The notes below the pieces were generated by a model. The model ran no database searches. It worked only from the letters and a program-made list of their open reading frames with translations, and had not been told where the DNA came from. DNA of 64,000 nt, from the NCBI GenBank assembly GCA_041906145.1, contig JAYRJU010000005.1, positions 186,001 through 250,000 of the forward strand, read 5' to 3'. The translations under genes and the position numbers were made by a program. This DNA comes from SHVO01 sp041906145 (GTDB lineage: Bacteria; Pseudomonadota; Alphaproteobacteria; Rhodospirillales; Rhodospirillaceae). Every line of letters starts with the position of its first letter. The first letter of the stretch is position 1. Shown one piece after another: positions 16,148-23,835 of this stretch.

Positions 16148-17260
16148 TTAGCGGCTGGTCGCCGCGCCGGGCGGCGCCGCGGCCACTTTCGCATCCGGAT
16201 GCTGAATGAAGACCTGCGTGAACTTCACCACCAGCGAGGACGAGATCGCGGTGTTCTTGCCGTCGGGGCCAGGAATTCCATCGGCGTTGCGGAACAGCGC
16301 GCGCGACATCGAAGGCTGCGACATGTCGCCGTAGCCAGAGTGATGCGTCGAGTAGCCGCGCAGCAGCGTCTGGCGGAAAGTATCGATATCGTTGTATCCG
16401 CCGAGGAGGCCTTCGGCGCTTTCTCCCGACGGGTCCAGCTTCACGCGCAGGCGCGCCTGCCTGAACAGATAGCCATACGGATCGGAATACCACGACGACC
16501 AGGCCCAATGGATATCGGCCGGTTCGGTGGTCAGTACGCCGTTCTCGATCCTGCCCATCAGGCTCGTCGTGTACTTCTTGCTGAAGCGGTCGTCGATACG
16601 GTTGGACCCGCCGGGCATCACCTTCTGCCCGTTCACGTCCATGATCAGCTTGTCTTTACCGCGATACAGATTCACGACGACATGATCGTCATTTTCCAGG
16701 CTGTCGACGTCGGCGAGTTCAACGAGGATGCGGTTGTTCTCGAATTCACGGACCCACAACTCGGTGAAGTGCGCGTAGGACGCTTCACCGCGGAACATGC
16801 GAATGCAACCGATCGCGCGGTAGAACGCGTTGTCGATGCCCTTCTCGCCATCCGGCGAAGTAAAATCCTTCGGGCCGACGCGCCCGTCGAGGTTCAGGCC
16901 GATGCCAATCTTCCCTTCGATTTCGTTGTACGGGAAACGGTCTTCCTTTTCCGTGGGATTGCGCACCGCGATTTCACGCTCAAGCTGCGTGCCTTCGACC
17001 GTGCCGCCTTCGGGGTACAGCGCTTTGAACTGGTCACGCGGCCCCGCGTTGAAACCGTTCGGGCATTCCTGCTTGCCGTCCTTCGTCTCATAGATGCCCC
17101 AGCGCGTGCTGGTCAGCGCGAAGCCGATGGTCTTGTTCTGAAGGCCGAGGATCTCAGGTGCGCCCGCCATGGCCGGCGCGGCGCACATCGCCGCGCCGGC
17201 GAAGGTCGCGGCGAGGACGGACGTGAAGGCGATCTTATGGCGCGCAGGCTTATGAGGCAC
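16148..17260 (-). CDS. Exported protein of unknown function
   Basis: 370 residues from a GTG at 17260 with an ideal AAGGAG at 7-nt spacing; an ATG further up at 17311 has no such site. The N-terminus is a signal peptide (KIAFTSVLAATFAGAAMCAA, cleavage near AMAG-AP). The mature protein contains paired Cys (KQECPNGFN, AIGCIRMFRG), a beta-rich middle with LWVREFENNRILVELADVDS and HVVVNLYRGKDKLIMDVNGQ, and PADIHWAWSSWYSDPYGYLF. No catalytic motif or family was recognised. The composition suggests a soluble periplasmic beta-sandwich or a surface protein. It is flanked on both sides by the duplicated terminator. Confidence 0.75.
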   Translation of the reverse strand: MPHKPARHKIAFTSVLAATFAGAAMCAAPAMAGAPEILGLQNKTIGFALTSTRWGIYETKDGKQECPNGFNAGPRDQFKALYPEGGTVEGTQLEREIAVRNPTEKEDRFPYNEIEGKIGIGLNLDGRVGPKDFTSPDGEKGIDNAFYRAIGCIRMFRGEASYAHFTELWVREFENNRILVELADVDSLENDDHVVVNLYRGKDKLIMDVNGQKVMPGGSNRIDDRFSKKYTTSLMGRIENGVLTTEPADIHWAWSSWYSDPYGYLFRQARLRVKLDPSGESAEGLLGGYNDIDTFRQTLLRGYSTHHSGYGDMSQPSMSRALFRNADGIPGPDGKNTAISSSLVVKFTQVFIQHPDAKVAAAPPGAATSR

Positions 17261-17414
17261 GAGGCGGCTCCTTGAGACGATATACTTACAAGCATCGGGA
17301 AAAGCTCTCACGTGCGCAACGGGCGCGTCAGCCTATACCCGCCCAGCGTTAGAAATGACGCATAAATATCTCCCGATACCGCCTGCGAGAGATAAAACAT
17401 CTCCGGAGGCAACA

Positions 17415-17443
17415 AAAAAGGGCCCCATCGCTGGGGCCCTTTT
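17415..17443 (-). terminator. Intrinsic terminator of rpsD
   Basis: Reads, in the direction of rpsD transcription, exactly as the grxD terminator: GGGCCCC stem, AGCGAT loop, T-run. It lies about 58 nt beyond the rpsD stop. Confidence 0.88.
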
Positions 17444-17500
17444 CAGTTCGTGTTCGGCGCCACCCGGAGCGTTTCGTAGATAACGCGACCGAGTAAAAAG

Positions 17501-18115
17501 TTAGCGCGAGTAGAACTCAACCACGAGGTTCGGTTCCATCTGGACGGGGTACGGAACGTCCTTCAGGCCCGGGATGCGCTTCAGTTCGCCCACATACTTG
17601 CTGTGGTCGATTTCGATGTAATCCGGCACGTCGCGTTCCGGAGACTCGGAAGCCTCCTTGATCACCGCGAGTTCCTTGGACTTGCCGCGCACTTCGATCT
17701 TGTCGCCGATCTTCACCATGTACGACGACACGGTGACGCGGCGGCCGTTGACGGTGAGGTGGCCGTGGCTCACGAGCTGGCGCGCCGCGAACGGCGTGAT
17801 GGCCAGCTTCATGCGATAAACGATGGCGTCGAGACGGCTTTCGAGAATGCCGATCAAGTTTTCGCCGTTGTCGCCCTTACGGCGCATGGCTTCTTCGTAG
17901 TACTTGCGGAACTGCTTCTCGGAGATGTTGCCGTAGTAGCCCTTCAGCTTCTGTTTCGCCATGAGCTGCACGCCGTAGTCCGAGGGCTTCTTGCGGCGCT
18001 GGCCGTGCTGGCCGGGGCCGTACTCACGCTTGTTCAGAGGGCTTTTGGCGCGTCCCCACAGATTTACTTGGAGACGACGGTCGATCTTGTACTTCGACTC
18101 AGTACGTTTGGTCAT
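17501..18115 (-). CDS. rpsD: 30S ribosomal protein S4
   Basis: 204 residues from ATG 18115. MTKRTESKYKIDRRLQVNLW, REYGPGQHGQRRKKPSDYG and the S4 RNA-binding segment RLDAIVYRMKLAITPFAARQ are diagnostic. The N-terminal zinc-ribbon cysteines of some S4 paralogues are absent, giving the Cys-free type. The protein nucleates 30S assembly on 16S rRNA. It is a stand-alone gene here, not in the alpha-operon, as is common in alphaproteobacteria. Confidence 0.98.
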   Translation of the reverse strand: MTKRTESKYKIDRRLQVNLWGRAKSPLNKREYGPGQHGQRRKKPSDYGVQLMAKQKLKGYYGNISEKQFRKYYEEAMRRKGDNGENLIGILESRLDAIVYRMKLAITPFAARQLVSHGHLTVNGRRVTVSSYMVKIGDKIEVRGKSKELAVIKEASESPERDVPDYIEIDHSKYVGELKRIPGLKDVPYPVQMEPNLVVEFYSR

Positions 18116-18296
18116 TTCGGGTCCATTTATATGTTTGTTGTTGTCCCGGTAGGGCTTCTTGCGAAGCCGGTATCGGGCTCGTTGGCCCAATACGCGTTCC
18201 CGGAAGTGAAGCGGGCCGGAGTTTAGGGATGGAGGGCGTGAAGTCAACTCTCATAACCGCTTGAATCAATTGATAATTTAATATCATGTAACATCT

Positions 18297-18323
18297 ATAA
18301 ATTATTGTCTTGCAATAATTTAT
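18297..18323. promoter_or_regulatory. AT-rich perfect palindrome, candidate operator of the DUF2975/XRE pair
   Basis: ATAAATTATTG (18297-18307) and CAATAATTTAT (18313-18323) are exact complements around a 5-nt centre. The site lies 46 nt before the DUF2975 ATG (18369), in an AT-rich patch of about 90 nt unlike the surrounding GC-rich DNA. An XRE regulator encoded in the same unit is the obvious candidate binder (inference). Confidence 0.6.
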
Positions 18324-18368
18324 TTCTGCGACAATAATTTTCCCAACACGCCGCCTTGGGGAACGCCG

Positions 18369-18851
18369 ATGACTGAGACACCTGAAATGCCCGAAACCAC
18401 GCCCATTCCGCCGCTCTCGCCGGGGTTCGACCGGGCCCGCCGGCTATCGCGCGCCCTCGTGATTGCCCTCACCGTGTGCCTGGTGCTGGGTGTGATCGCC
18501 CTGATCGCCTTCACCGCCTACATGCTCTCGCCTGACCTGCAGGACCTGATCGCCCGGCACACTACGCACCGCCTGCCTGGGAAGGGCAAATACGCGTTCG
18601 CCCTGATCGCCGCGGTCCCCTACGGCCTCGCCCTCATTTATGCCCGCAAGTTGTTCGCGCGTTTCGCCGCGGGCGAAGTCTTCACCGCCCAGACCATCGG
18701 TGTCCTGCGCACGGCCGCGCTGTGGCTGACCGTATCGGGCTTCCTGCCGTTCCAGCCCCTCACCCTCATCGCCGGTGTTGCGACCTATGTCGCCGCTTAC
18801 GTGATGGTCGAGGCCTGCCGGCTCGCCGACGACAGCGCGAGTATCGTTTGA
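18369..18851 (+). CDS. DUF2975 membrane protein
   Basis: 160 residues. About four hydrophobic spans: LSRALVIALTVCLVLGVIAL (res 21-50), KYAFALIAAVPYGLALIYA (~75-95), IGVLRTAALWLTVSGFLPF (~112-130) and PLTLIAGVATYVAAYVMV (~132-150). A short cytosolic segment RKLFARFAAGEVFTAQTI lies between, as in DUF2975 proteins. Function unknown. The pairing with a small XRE regulator whose ATG overlaps this stop (TGATG) is the classical context for this family. Confidence 0.85.
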   Translation: MTETPEMPETTPIPPLSPGFDRARRLSRALVIALTVCLVLGVIALIAFTAYMLSPDLQDLIARHTTHRLPGKGKYAFALIAAVPYGLALIYARKLFARFAAGEVFTAQTIGVLRTAALWLTVSGFLPFQPLTLIAGVATYVAAYVMVEACRLADDSASIV

Positions 18852-19054
18852 TGATCGTGGTGCAACTCGACGTGATGCTGGCCAAACGCAAGATGCGCTC
18901 CAAGGAGCTCGCTGAGCGCATCGGTATCACCGAGGCCAATCTGTCCTTGCTCAAGTCGGGGAAAGTGAAAGGTGTGCGGTTCGAGACGCTCGAGAAAATC
19001 TGCGATGCGCTCGAATGTCAGCCCGGCGATCTGTTGGAGTTCCGCAAGGCCTGA
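18851..19054 (+). CDS. Small XRE-family HTH regulator
   Basis: 67 residues, essentially one Cro/C1 helix-turn-helix: MLAKRKMRSKELAERIGITE, then ANLSLLKSGKVKGVRFETL and EKICDALECQPGDLLEFR. It overlaps the DUF2975 stop by one base, so the two are translationally coupled. It is the YozG-like partner type often found with DUF2975 membrane proteins and probably controls this small operon through the 18297 palindrome. Confidence 0.9.
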   Translation: MIVVQLDVMLAKRKMRSKELAERIGITEANLSLLKSGKVKGVRFETLEKICDALECQPGDLLEFRKA

Positions 19055-19063
19055 CCGCCCCTC

Positions 19064-19154
19064 GCATGATTTGGGGTCAGATTTCACATCGATGCAGCTG
19101 AATGCAATGAACAGCCGTCGACCCCCAGATGTGGAATCTGACGCCAAATCATGC
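19064..19154. repeat. REP/MITE-like 27-bp inverted repeat
   Basis: Arms 19064-19090 and 19128-19154 match at 25 of 27 positions as reverse complements (mismatches inside GGGG/GGCG and TTTC/TTCC). A 37-nt centre separates them. The arm begins GCATGATTTGGGGTCAGAT; TTTGGGGTCAGA-type ends are typical of REP sequences mobilised by REP-associated tyrosine transposases. No transposase is nearby. It lies directly after the XRE gene and can also act as a terminator. Confidence 0.65.
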
Positions 19155-19166
19155 GCACGCCCGCGC

Positions 19167-19210
19167 GCGAAGGCGCGCACTAAATAGGAGTGCGAAGGCG
19201 CGAAGGCGCG
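19167..19210. repeat. Short GCGAAGGCGCG direct repeats
   Basis: Three copies of GCGAAGGCGCG at 19167, 19192 and 19200, the last two overlapping by 3 nt. They follow the REP-like element and end at the stop codon of the 78-residue ORF. Simple sequence; no function is evident. Confidence 0.6.
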
Positions 19211-19211
19211 C

Positions 19212-19448
19212 CTAGAACCAATCCACCGATTTGTCCGACATCACATACCTAGCTGAATCGCGCCGCTCATCGGGGGCGAGCGGATAAGCGGCAAGGCGCA
19301 CATCCAAAGCATCGTCCCGCATCAGGGCGTTCAAGGTCTCGAGGGCGCTCGTCAGCGTCGCGCGGGCCAACGGCGACTTCACAGTCTCAAGTGCTTCCTG
19401 CACCACCGCGATATCGTCCGCGAGCGTGTGGGTAATGCGCCATAACAA
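19212..19448 (-). CDS. Small helical protein, unknown function
   Basis: 78 residues; the start appears to be TTG at 19448 with GGGGGG 2 nt upstream, so the start is uncertain. The chain (THTLADDIAVVQEALETVKS, LTSALETLNALMRDDALDVR, PLAPDERRDSARYVMSD) is amphipathic and balanced in charge, like a real helical protein. No family was recognised. No RNA gene is seen in the 19449-19761 gap, which ends in the GT41 start. Confidence 0.48.
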   Translation of the reverse strand: MLWRITHTLADDIAVVQEALETVKSPLARATLTSALETLNALMRDDALDVRLAAYPLAPDERRDSARYVMSDKSVDWF

Positions 19449-19761
19449 GTCCCCCCGTGGTTATGCGCAAATCCTACCCACCCCCGCGCTGCTGCAACAT
19501 CCGGTATTACCCGGAGTACGAGTACGTACGTGCCTGTGGATAAGTACTAGCGATGGCGCTGGCGGGCTTCGGTCTTCATAAACGCCGTTACGAACACCTG
19601 CTTGCATCAAAGGTGTGCGCAACCACGATTTCATTCCGCCACTGCGGCGACGCATCGGTGCGCTACCGCTTCCGCCTCCATCGCACCCCTCCTTTTCCGC
19701 ATCCGCGATCTCGGTCCATTATGCGGCGTTCACGACCCTAGAAGGACTGAGAGCGCCCGCC

Positions 19762-21321
19762 ATGACTGCCGATCGCACGCATTTCAACGCCGGTATCGCG
19801 GCGCTCGAAGCCCGCGACCTTGACGCCGCGGCGATGGCCTTCGAACAGGCGCTCGTCGCCGATCCTGGCGACCGCGAGGCGCGTTATCGCCTCAGCAATA
19901 CCTACCGCGATCTGCACCGGCTCGATGAGGCCGAACGCGAAATGCGCCGTGTCGTTGATATGAGCCCTGAAGACGCGAAAGCGCGCTCGGCGCTCGGCGT
20001 CATCCTGACAGAAAGCGGCCGGCCCGCAGAAGCGGTCGAGGTCTTCGCCGGCGCGATGGCTGTTGATCCCAGTTATCGCCAAGCCGCGGTCAACTGGCTG
20101 CATACGCAGCAGTACGTGCCCGGCGCCACGGATGAGTCGCTCGCCCGCAGCCATGCGCAGTGGGCGGCCCTACACGCGCCGCCCGCAGCGGCTCAACAGT
20201 TTCCCAATCCTCCGACGCGAGACCGGCCCATCGTCGTGGGGTTTGTCTCGGGCGAATTGGGCCTCCATCCGGTCGGCCGTCTCAGCGTGAAACTGTTTGA
20301 GAATTTGCGCCCCCACGAGATCAGGGCGTGTGTGTTCTCCACCCGGCCCGCTGAATACGAGGACGAGATCAGCCGCAGGATCGCGCAGGTCACGCGCTGG
20401 ACCTCGGTGTTCGGCCTCTCCGATGCCTCCCTCGCCCAATTCATCAAGGCTTCGAAAGTCGATATCCTCATCGACATGTCGGGGCATACCGGCGCGGGAC
20501 GCTCCGGTATTTTCGTGCAGCGCGCCGCGCCCGTGCAGGCCAGCTGGCTGGGCTATCCCGGCACCACCGGGATTCCGGCCATGGACCACCTGCTGACAAC
20601 GGACACATTGGCGCCCCCCGGTTTCGACCCCTTCGCCACGGAGCGGATCGTGCGGCTTTCGAGCACGCATGCCTGCTTCGAGGCCCCCGAGGCCCCGCCT
20701 GTCGCCGAACGGCCGGCCGCGCGCAACGGCTACATAACCTTCGGCTGCTTCAATAATCCCGCGAAGCTCAGCGACGAGGCGCTTTCAACCTTCGCGGCCA
20801 TCCTGAAACGCGTGCCGGACAGCCGCTTGAAGATCCAATATCAGGCGTTACGCGCGGCCGGTTTGCGGGACCGCCTTCACGCCAAGCTCGAAGCGCAAGG
20901 GATCGCGCCCGCGCGCGTCGATCTTTCCGCCGAAACCTCGCGGCAAGACTTTCTTGCGGGGTACAATAGCGTCGATATTGCGCTCGACAGCTTCCCCTAT
21001 TCGGGATGCATGACGACCTGCGAGGCCCTCTGGATGGGCTGCCCCGTCATCGCGTTCACAGGCGATATCATGGCCGGGCGCCAGGCCGCGAGCGTTCTGG
21101 CTGCGGCCGGACTGTCGCAATTCATCGCGCGTGATCGCGACGGCTTCGAGAACCTCGCGGTTTCTCTCGCCCATGAACCGCAGCGGCTTACGCTTCTGCG
21201 CACCGGCCTTCGCACAACGCTGTCCCGTTCGCCGCTATGCGATGGCGCACTCTTCGCCCGGGAATTCACCGACGCCGCGCGTACGATGTGGGCCGAGTGG
21301 TGCGCGCGTCAGGGTGGTTAG
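19762..21321 (+). CDS. TPR + O-GlcNAc transferase-type glycosyltransferase (GT41, SPINDLY-like)
   Basis: 519 residues from ATG 19762. The N-terminal ~130 residues carry TPR repeats (AALEARDLDAAAMAFEQALV, ARYRLSNTYRDLHRLDEAER, ALGVILTESGRPAEAVEVFA). The rest is an OGT catalytic domain: GFVSGELGLHPVGRLS with the active-site-region His, DILIDMSGHTGAGRSGIF, VQASWLGYPGTTGIPAMDH, FGCFNNPAKLSDEAL with the UDP-contact Lys, ILKRVPDSRL, and SFPYSGCMTTCEALWMGCPV. It transfers a sugar (GlcNAc or other) to protein, perhaps flagellin or surface proteins. The stop overlaps the convergent trmJ stop by 4 nt. A longer frame from 19615 has an implausible N-terminus. Confidence 0.9.
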   Translation: MTADRTHFNAGIAALEARDLDAAAMAFEQALVADPGDREARYRLSNTYRDLHRLDEAEREMRRVVDMSPEDAKARSALGVILTESGRPAEAVEVFAGAMAVDPSYRQAAVNWLHTQQYVPGATDESLARSHAQWAALHAPPAAAQQFPNPPTRDRPIVVGFVSGELGLHPVGRLSVKLFENLRPHEIRACVFSTRPAEYEDEISRRIAQVTRWTSVFGLSDASLAQFIKASKVDILIDMSGHTGAGRSGIFVQRAAPVQASWLGYPGTTGIPAMDHLLTTDTLAPPGFDPFATERIVRLSSTHACFEAPEAPPVAERPAARNGYITFGCFNNPAKLSDEALSTFAAILKRVPDSRLKIQYQALRAAGLRDRLHAKLEAQGIAPARVDLSAETSRQDFLAGYNSVDIALDSFPYSGCMTTCEALWMGCPVIAFTGDIMAGRQAASVLAAAGLSQFIARDRDGFENLAVSLAHEPQRLTLLRTGLRTTLSRSPLCDGALFAREFTDAARTMWAEWCARQGG

Positions 21322-22172
21322 TCGCCGCCTTCGGCTTTCTCGTCCGCCCCGGTCTTGTACCCCGGCTGCCGCTTCGGGCGATCCGGACGGCGGCCATAGC
21401 GCAGCTCTTTCACCATGCCGTGGAACGTGCGGACCTCCTGCTCCGTGAGTTCGGCCCGTTGCAGCATGTTGCGGATATTATTGACCATGCCCGGCATCTT
21501 TTCTTCGTTGCGCAGGAAACCGCAGATCACGAGCTCGCTTTCCAGGTGCTCGAACAGCCCCTGAAGCATCTCTTTCGAGGCGGGCAAGGTGCGGTTGAGG
21601 GCCATCATTTCCTGCGGCCCCTCGTAGGCCGCCTGGAACCATTCGTACCCCACGATCAGCACCGCCTGGGCCAGGTTCATTGACGAGTGTTCGGGATTGA
21701 GCGGCACTTCGATGATGGTATTGGCAAGCGCCACCTCATCATTGTGCAGCCCGTCCCGCTCGCGGCCGAACAAGATGCCCAGCTTCAAGCCGGCGCGTGA
21801 ATGCATATCCACCGCCGCCGCCTTCGCCGTCATCAACGGCTTCACCATTTCGCGGCGCCGCGCCGTGGCCGCATACACTGTGTGCAGATCCGCAACCGCT
21901 TCGGTCACCGTAGCGTAGCGTTTCGCGTGCTCGAGGATGCGCTCTGCGCCCGATGAAGCAGCGATCGCTTTATCCGACAGCCAGTCTTGCTTGGGGTCGA
22001 CGAGGCGCAGCTCCTCCAGCCCCGTGTTCATCATCGCGCGCGCGGCGGTGCCGATATTCTCGCCAAGCTGCGGTTCGACCAGGATCACGGCGGGGGGATT
22101 TTTGGCCACCTTCGCGATCAGGCGCGCCTTGTCGGCGTAACCGCGCGGGGGTTTGCCGTTAGCTTCTGTCAT
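21318..22172 (-). CDS. trmJ: tRNA (cytidine/uridine-32-2'-O-)-methyltransferase TrmJ
   Basis: 284 residues. The SPOUT fold is recognisable by PAVILVEPQLGENIGTAARA near the N-terminus, LKLGILFGRERDGLHNDEVA and VPLNPEHSSMNLAQAVLIV (motif 3 with the SAM knot). It methylates the ribose of residue 32 in tRNA anticodon loops. The C-terminal ~80 residues are a basic extension ending RPDRPKRQPGYKTGADEKAE. It starts 14 nt inside the end of the Anbu gene, so the two are co-transcribed. Confidence 0.94.
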   Translation of the reverse strand: MTEANGKPPRGYADKARLIAKVAKNPPAVILVEPQLGENIGTAARAMMNTGLEELRLVDPKQDWLSDKAIAASSGAERILEHAKRYATVTEAVADLHTVYAATARRREMVKPLMTAKAAAVDMHSRAGLKLGILFGRERDGLHNDEVALANTIIEVPLNPEHSSMNLAQAVLIVGYEWFQAAYEGPQEMMALNRTLPASKEMLQGLFEHLESELVICGFLRNEEKMPGMVNNIRNMLQRAELTEQEVRTFHGMVKELRYGRRPDRPKRQPGYKTGADEKAEGGD

Positions 22173-22902
22173 AGGGAGGGCGCGGAATGCCCTGGTGGGC
22201 GGCCCGCAAGGCGTTGGACCAGCGCGAGCGCAAGTCTTCGAAATAGGGATCGCCCGCTTCGATGCGCTTGTTCAGCTCCAGGCGCTGCGTATCGCGGCGC
22301 ATCACCGCGCAATCGAGCGGCAGGCCCACCGCGAGATTCGAACGCATGGTCGAATCCATCGAGATCAGGCTGAGTTTGAGAGCGTCGTAGATGTCCGTAT
22401 CGTAGTGCACTGCGCGGTCGAGCACCGGTTTGCCGTACTTGTGCTCGCCGATCTGTAGGAACGGCGTATCGGGCGTCGCTTCGATGAAATTGCCGGCGGC
22501 GTAGATCATGAACAAGCGCAGGCGGCGGCCCTTGATTTGTCCGCCCAGCAACATGGCGATGTCGAAGCGCATATGATGATCTTCAAGGCTCTCGCCGTCG
22601 ATCCGATGGATCTCGCGCACGGCGCGCCCCACCAGCTGCGCCGCCTGGAACATGCTCGGCACGTTGGCGAACGTTTCCGGCTCATCCGAATTGGGACTGA
22701 GCAACCCCTCGTTGATCATGCTGAGCACGGCTTGCGTGATCGAAAGATTGCCCGAGCTCGCCAGCGCGATCATGCGCTCGCCCGGCTGCTCATGGATATG
22801 GAGTTTGCGATAGGTCGCGATATTGTCGACGCCCGCGTTGGTGCGCGTGTCCGACAGCATCACCAGCCCTTCCTTGAGCAGCACGCCGACGCAATAAGTC
22901 AT
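22159..22902 (-). CDS. Anbu, bacterial proteasome-homologous peptidase
   Basis: 247 residues beginning MTYCVGVLLKEGLVMLSDTR. Removal of Met1 would expose Thr as the N-terminal nucleophile. Asp18 (LSDTRTNAG) and Lys33 (YRKLHI) fit the Thr/Asp/Lys proteasome-type triad. Further family blocks are IALASSGNLSITQAVLSMIN and LGGQIKGRRLRLFMIYAAGN. Anbu forms proteasome-like assemblies, but its substrates are not known. GAGGAAA precedes the ATG. It is the third partner of the transglutaminase-like/alpha-E/ATP-grasp cluster and overlaps trmJ. Confidence 0.93.
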   Translation of the reverse strand: MTYCVGVLLKEGLVMLSDTRTNAGVDNIATYRKLHIHEQPGERMIALASSGNLSITQAVLSMINEGLLSPNSDEPETFANVPSMFQAAQLVGRAVREIHRIDGESLEDHHMRFDIAMLLGGQIKGRRLRLFMIYAAGNFIEATPDTPFLQIGEHKYGKPVLDRAVHYDTDIYDALKLSLISMDSTMRSNLAVGLPLDCAVMRRDTQRLELNKRIEAGDPYFEDLRSRWSNALRAAHQGIPRPPYDRS

Positions 22903-23012
22903 GAGAGGTTTCCTCGCTGAAAGGGCTTATAGCCCACCCCGGAGAAAGGCACAAACTTTCGGGAGGAACCTTCTGTTCCTTTGCAGGGTTTGAATGGAGG
23001 ACGCGGGCGGCG

Positions 23013-23834
23013 TCAGCTCTGATGCTGGCCCCGCGCATGATCGACCGCCACACTGACCGCGAGACGCTCCTCGCTTCCACCGCTGCGGGAGCCCCTGACT
23101 GGCGCGGCGCCGAGATAATCGAGGCCGATGGCGACGCGCACATGCGCCGCCGTGGGGCTGACGCCGTTGGCCGGATCAAAACCCACCCAGCCGAGGCCTT
23201 GCACGTAGGCTTCCGCCCAAGCGTGGCCGGCCTCCTGTAGAACCGCGCCATTCTCCTGCAGGAGATAGCCGCCGACATAGCGCGCCGGAATCCCCTTGTA
23301 GCGCGCCGCGGCGATGAAGACGTGGCTTAGGTCCTGGCACACCCCGTGCCGGCCTTTGAAAGCTTCGGCGGCTGTCGTCGTGGCATTGGTCGGGCCGGTC
23401 TCGAATTTCATATCCTTTTTTACCGCCAGTAGAAGCTTGTGAAGGCCATCAAGGCCGCGGTCGGCGCCCACCACATCGTTGGCGAATTCCTTGATCGCCG
23501 CGTCCGGTTGCGTCAGCGGCGTCTCGCGCAGAAACAGTCCCGGCGGAAATTTCTCCGCCGCGCCGCTGATGACACCGACGGTGTCATCGGTTTCCACCTC
23601 GCCGTCGACCGTGATCGCGAGACTATCCAGCGGCCGGTGGAGGGACAGGATGTGCACGATATTGCCGAAAGCGTCCTCTGTTTCTTGCAAACGCGCGTCC
23701 TGGTCGAGATCGATTCGCCAGCGGCGGACCTGCTGGCCGTCATGGTTGCGCGGCGTCATGCGCAAAAGCTCGATGATCGAATGCGCCGGCTCGTCGTAGG
23801 CGTAGGCGGTACGATGGTTGATACGGATGCGCAT
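23013..23834 (-). CDS. Transglutaminase-like cysteine peptidase of the Anbu cluster
   Basis: 273 residues. An N-terminal beta-rich domain (MRIRINHRTAYAYDEPAHSI) is followed by a papain-like transglutaminase core with a full triad: Cys166 in GRHGVCQDLSH, His204 in EAGHAWAEAYV, Asp220 in VGFDPANG. Family members are believed to act as peptidases or amide-bond enzymes. It lacks a signal peptide. The ATG is 1 nt after the alpha-E stop, so the two are coupled; Anbu follows after 110 nt. Confidence 0.94.
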   Translation of the reverse strand: MRIRINHRTAYAYDEPAHSIIELLRMTPRNHDGQQVRRWRIDLDQDARLQETEDAFGNIVHILSLHRPLDSLAITVDGEVETDDTVGVISGAAEKFPPGLFLRETPLTQPDAAIKEFANDVVGADRGLDGLHKLLLAVKKDMKFETGPTNATTTAAEAFKGRHGVCQDLSHVFIAAARYKGIPARYVGGYLLQENGAVLQEAGHAWAEAYVQGLGWVGFDPANGVSPTAAHVRVAIGLDYLGAAPVRGSRSGGSEERLAVSVAVDHARGQHQS

Positions 23835-23835
23835 G

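Noticed and set aside
16142..17275. Plus-strand ORF of 377 codons opposite the unknown exported protein
   Set aside because: The minus-strand frame has a signal peptide and an ideal Shine-Dalgarno; the plus frame has a shadow-like Arg/Val composition and no start signal.
16104..17443. Mobile element bounded by inverted terminators
   Set aside because: The 29-mers are ordinary terminators placed properly after grxD and rpsD; there is no transposase or target-site duplication.
19535..19543. Perfect DnaA box (TGTGGATAA)
   Set aside because: A single 9-mer with no second box, no AT-rich unwinding element and no dnaA/dnaN nearby; chance occurrence is likely.
19449..19761. tRNA or small RNA gene in the gap before the GT41 gene
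   Set aside because: No cloverleaf or T-loop sequence could be found.
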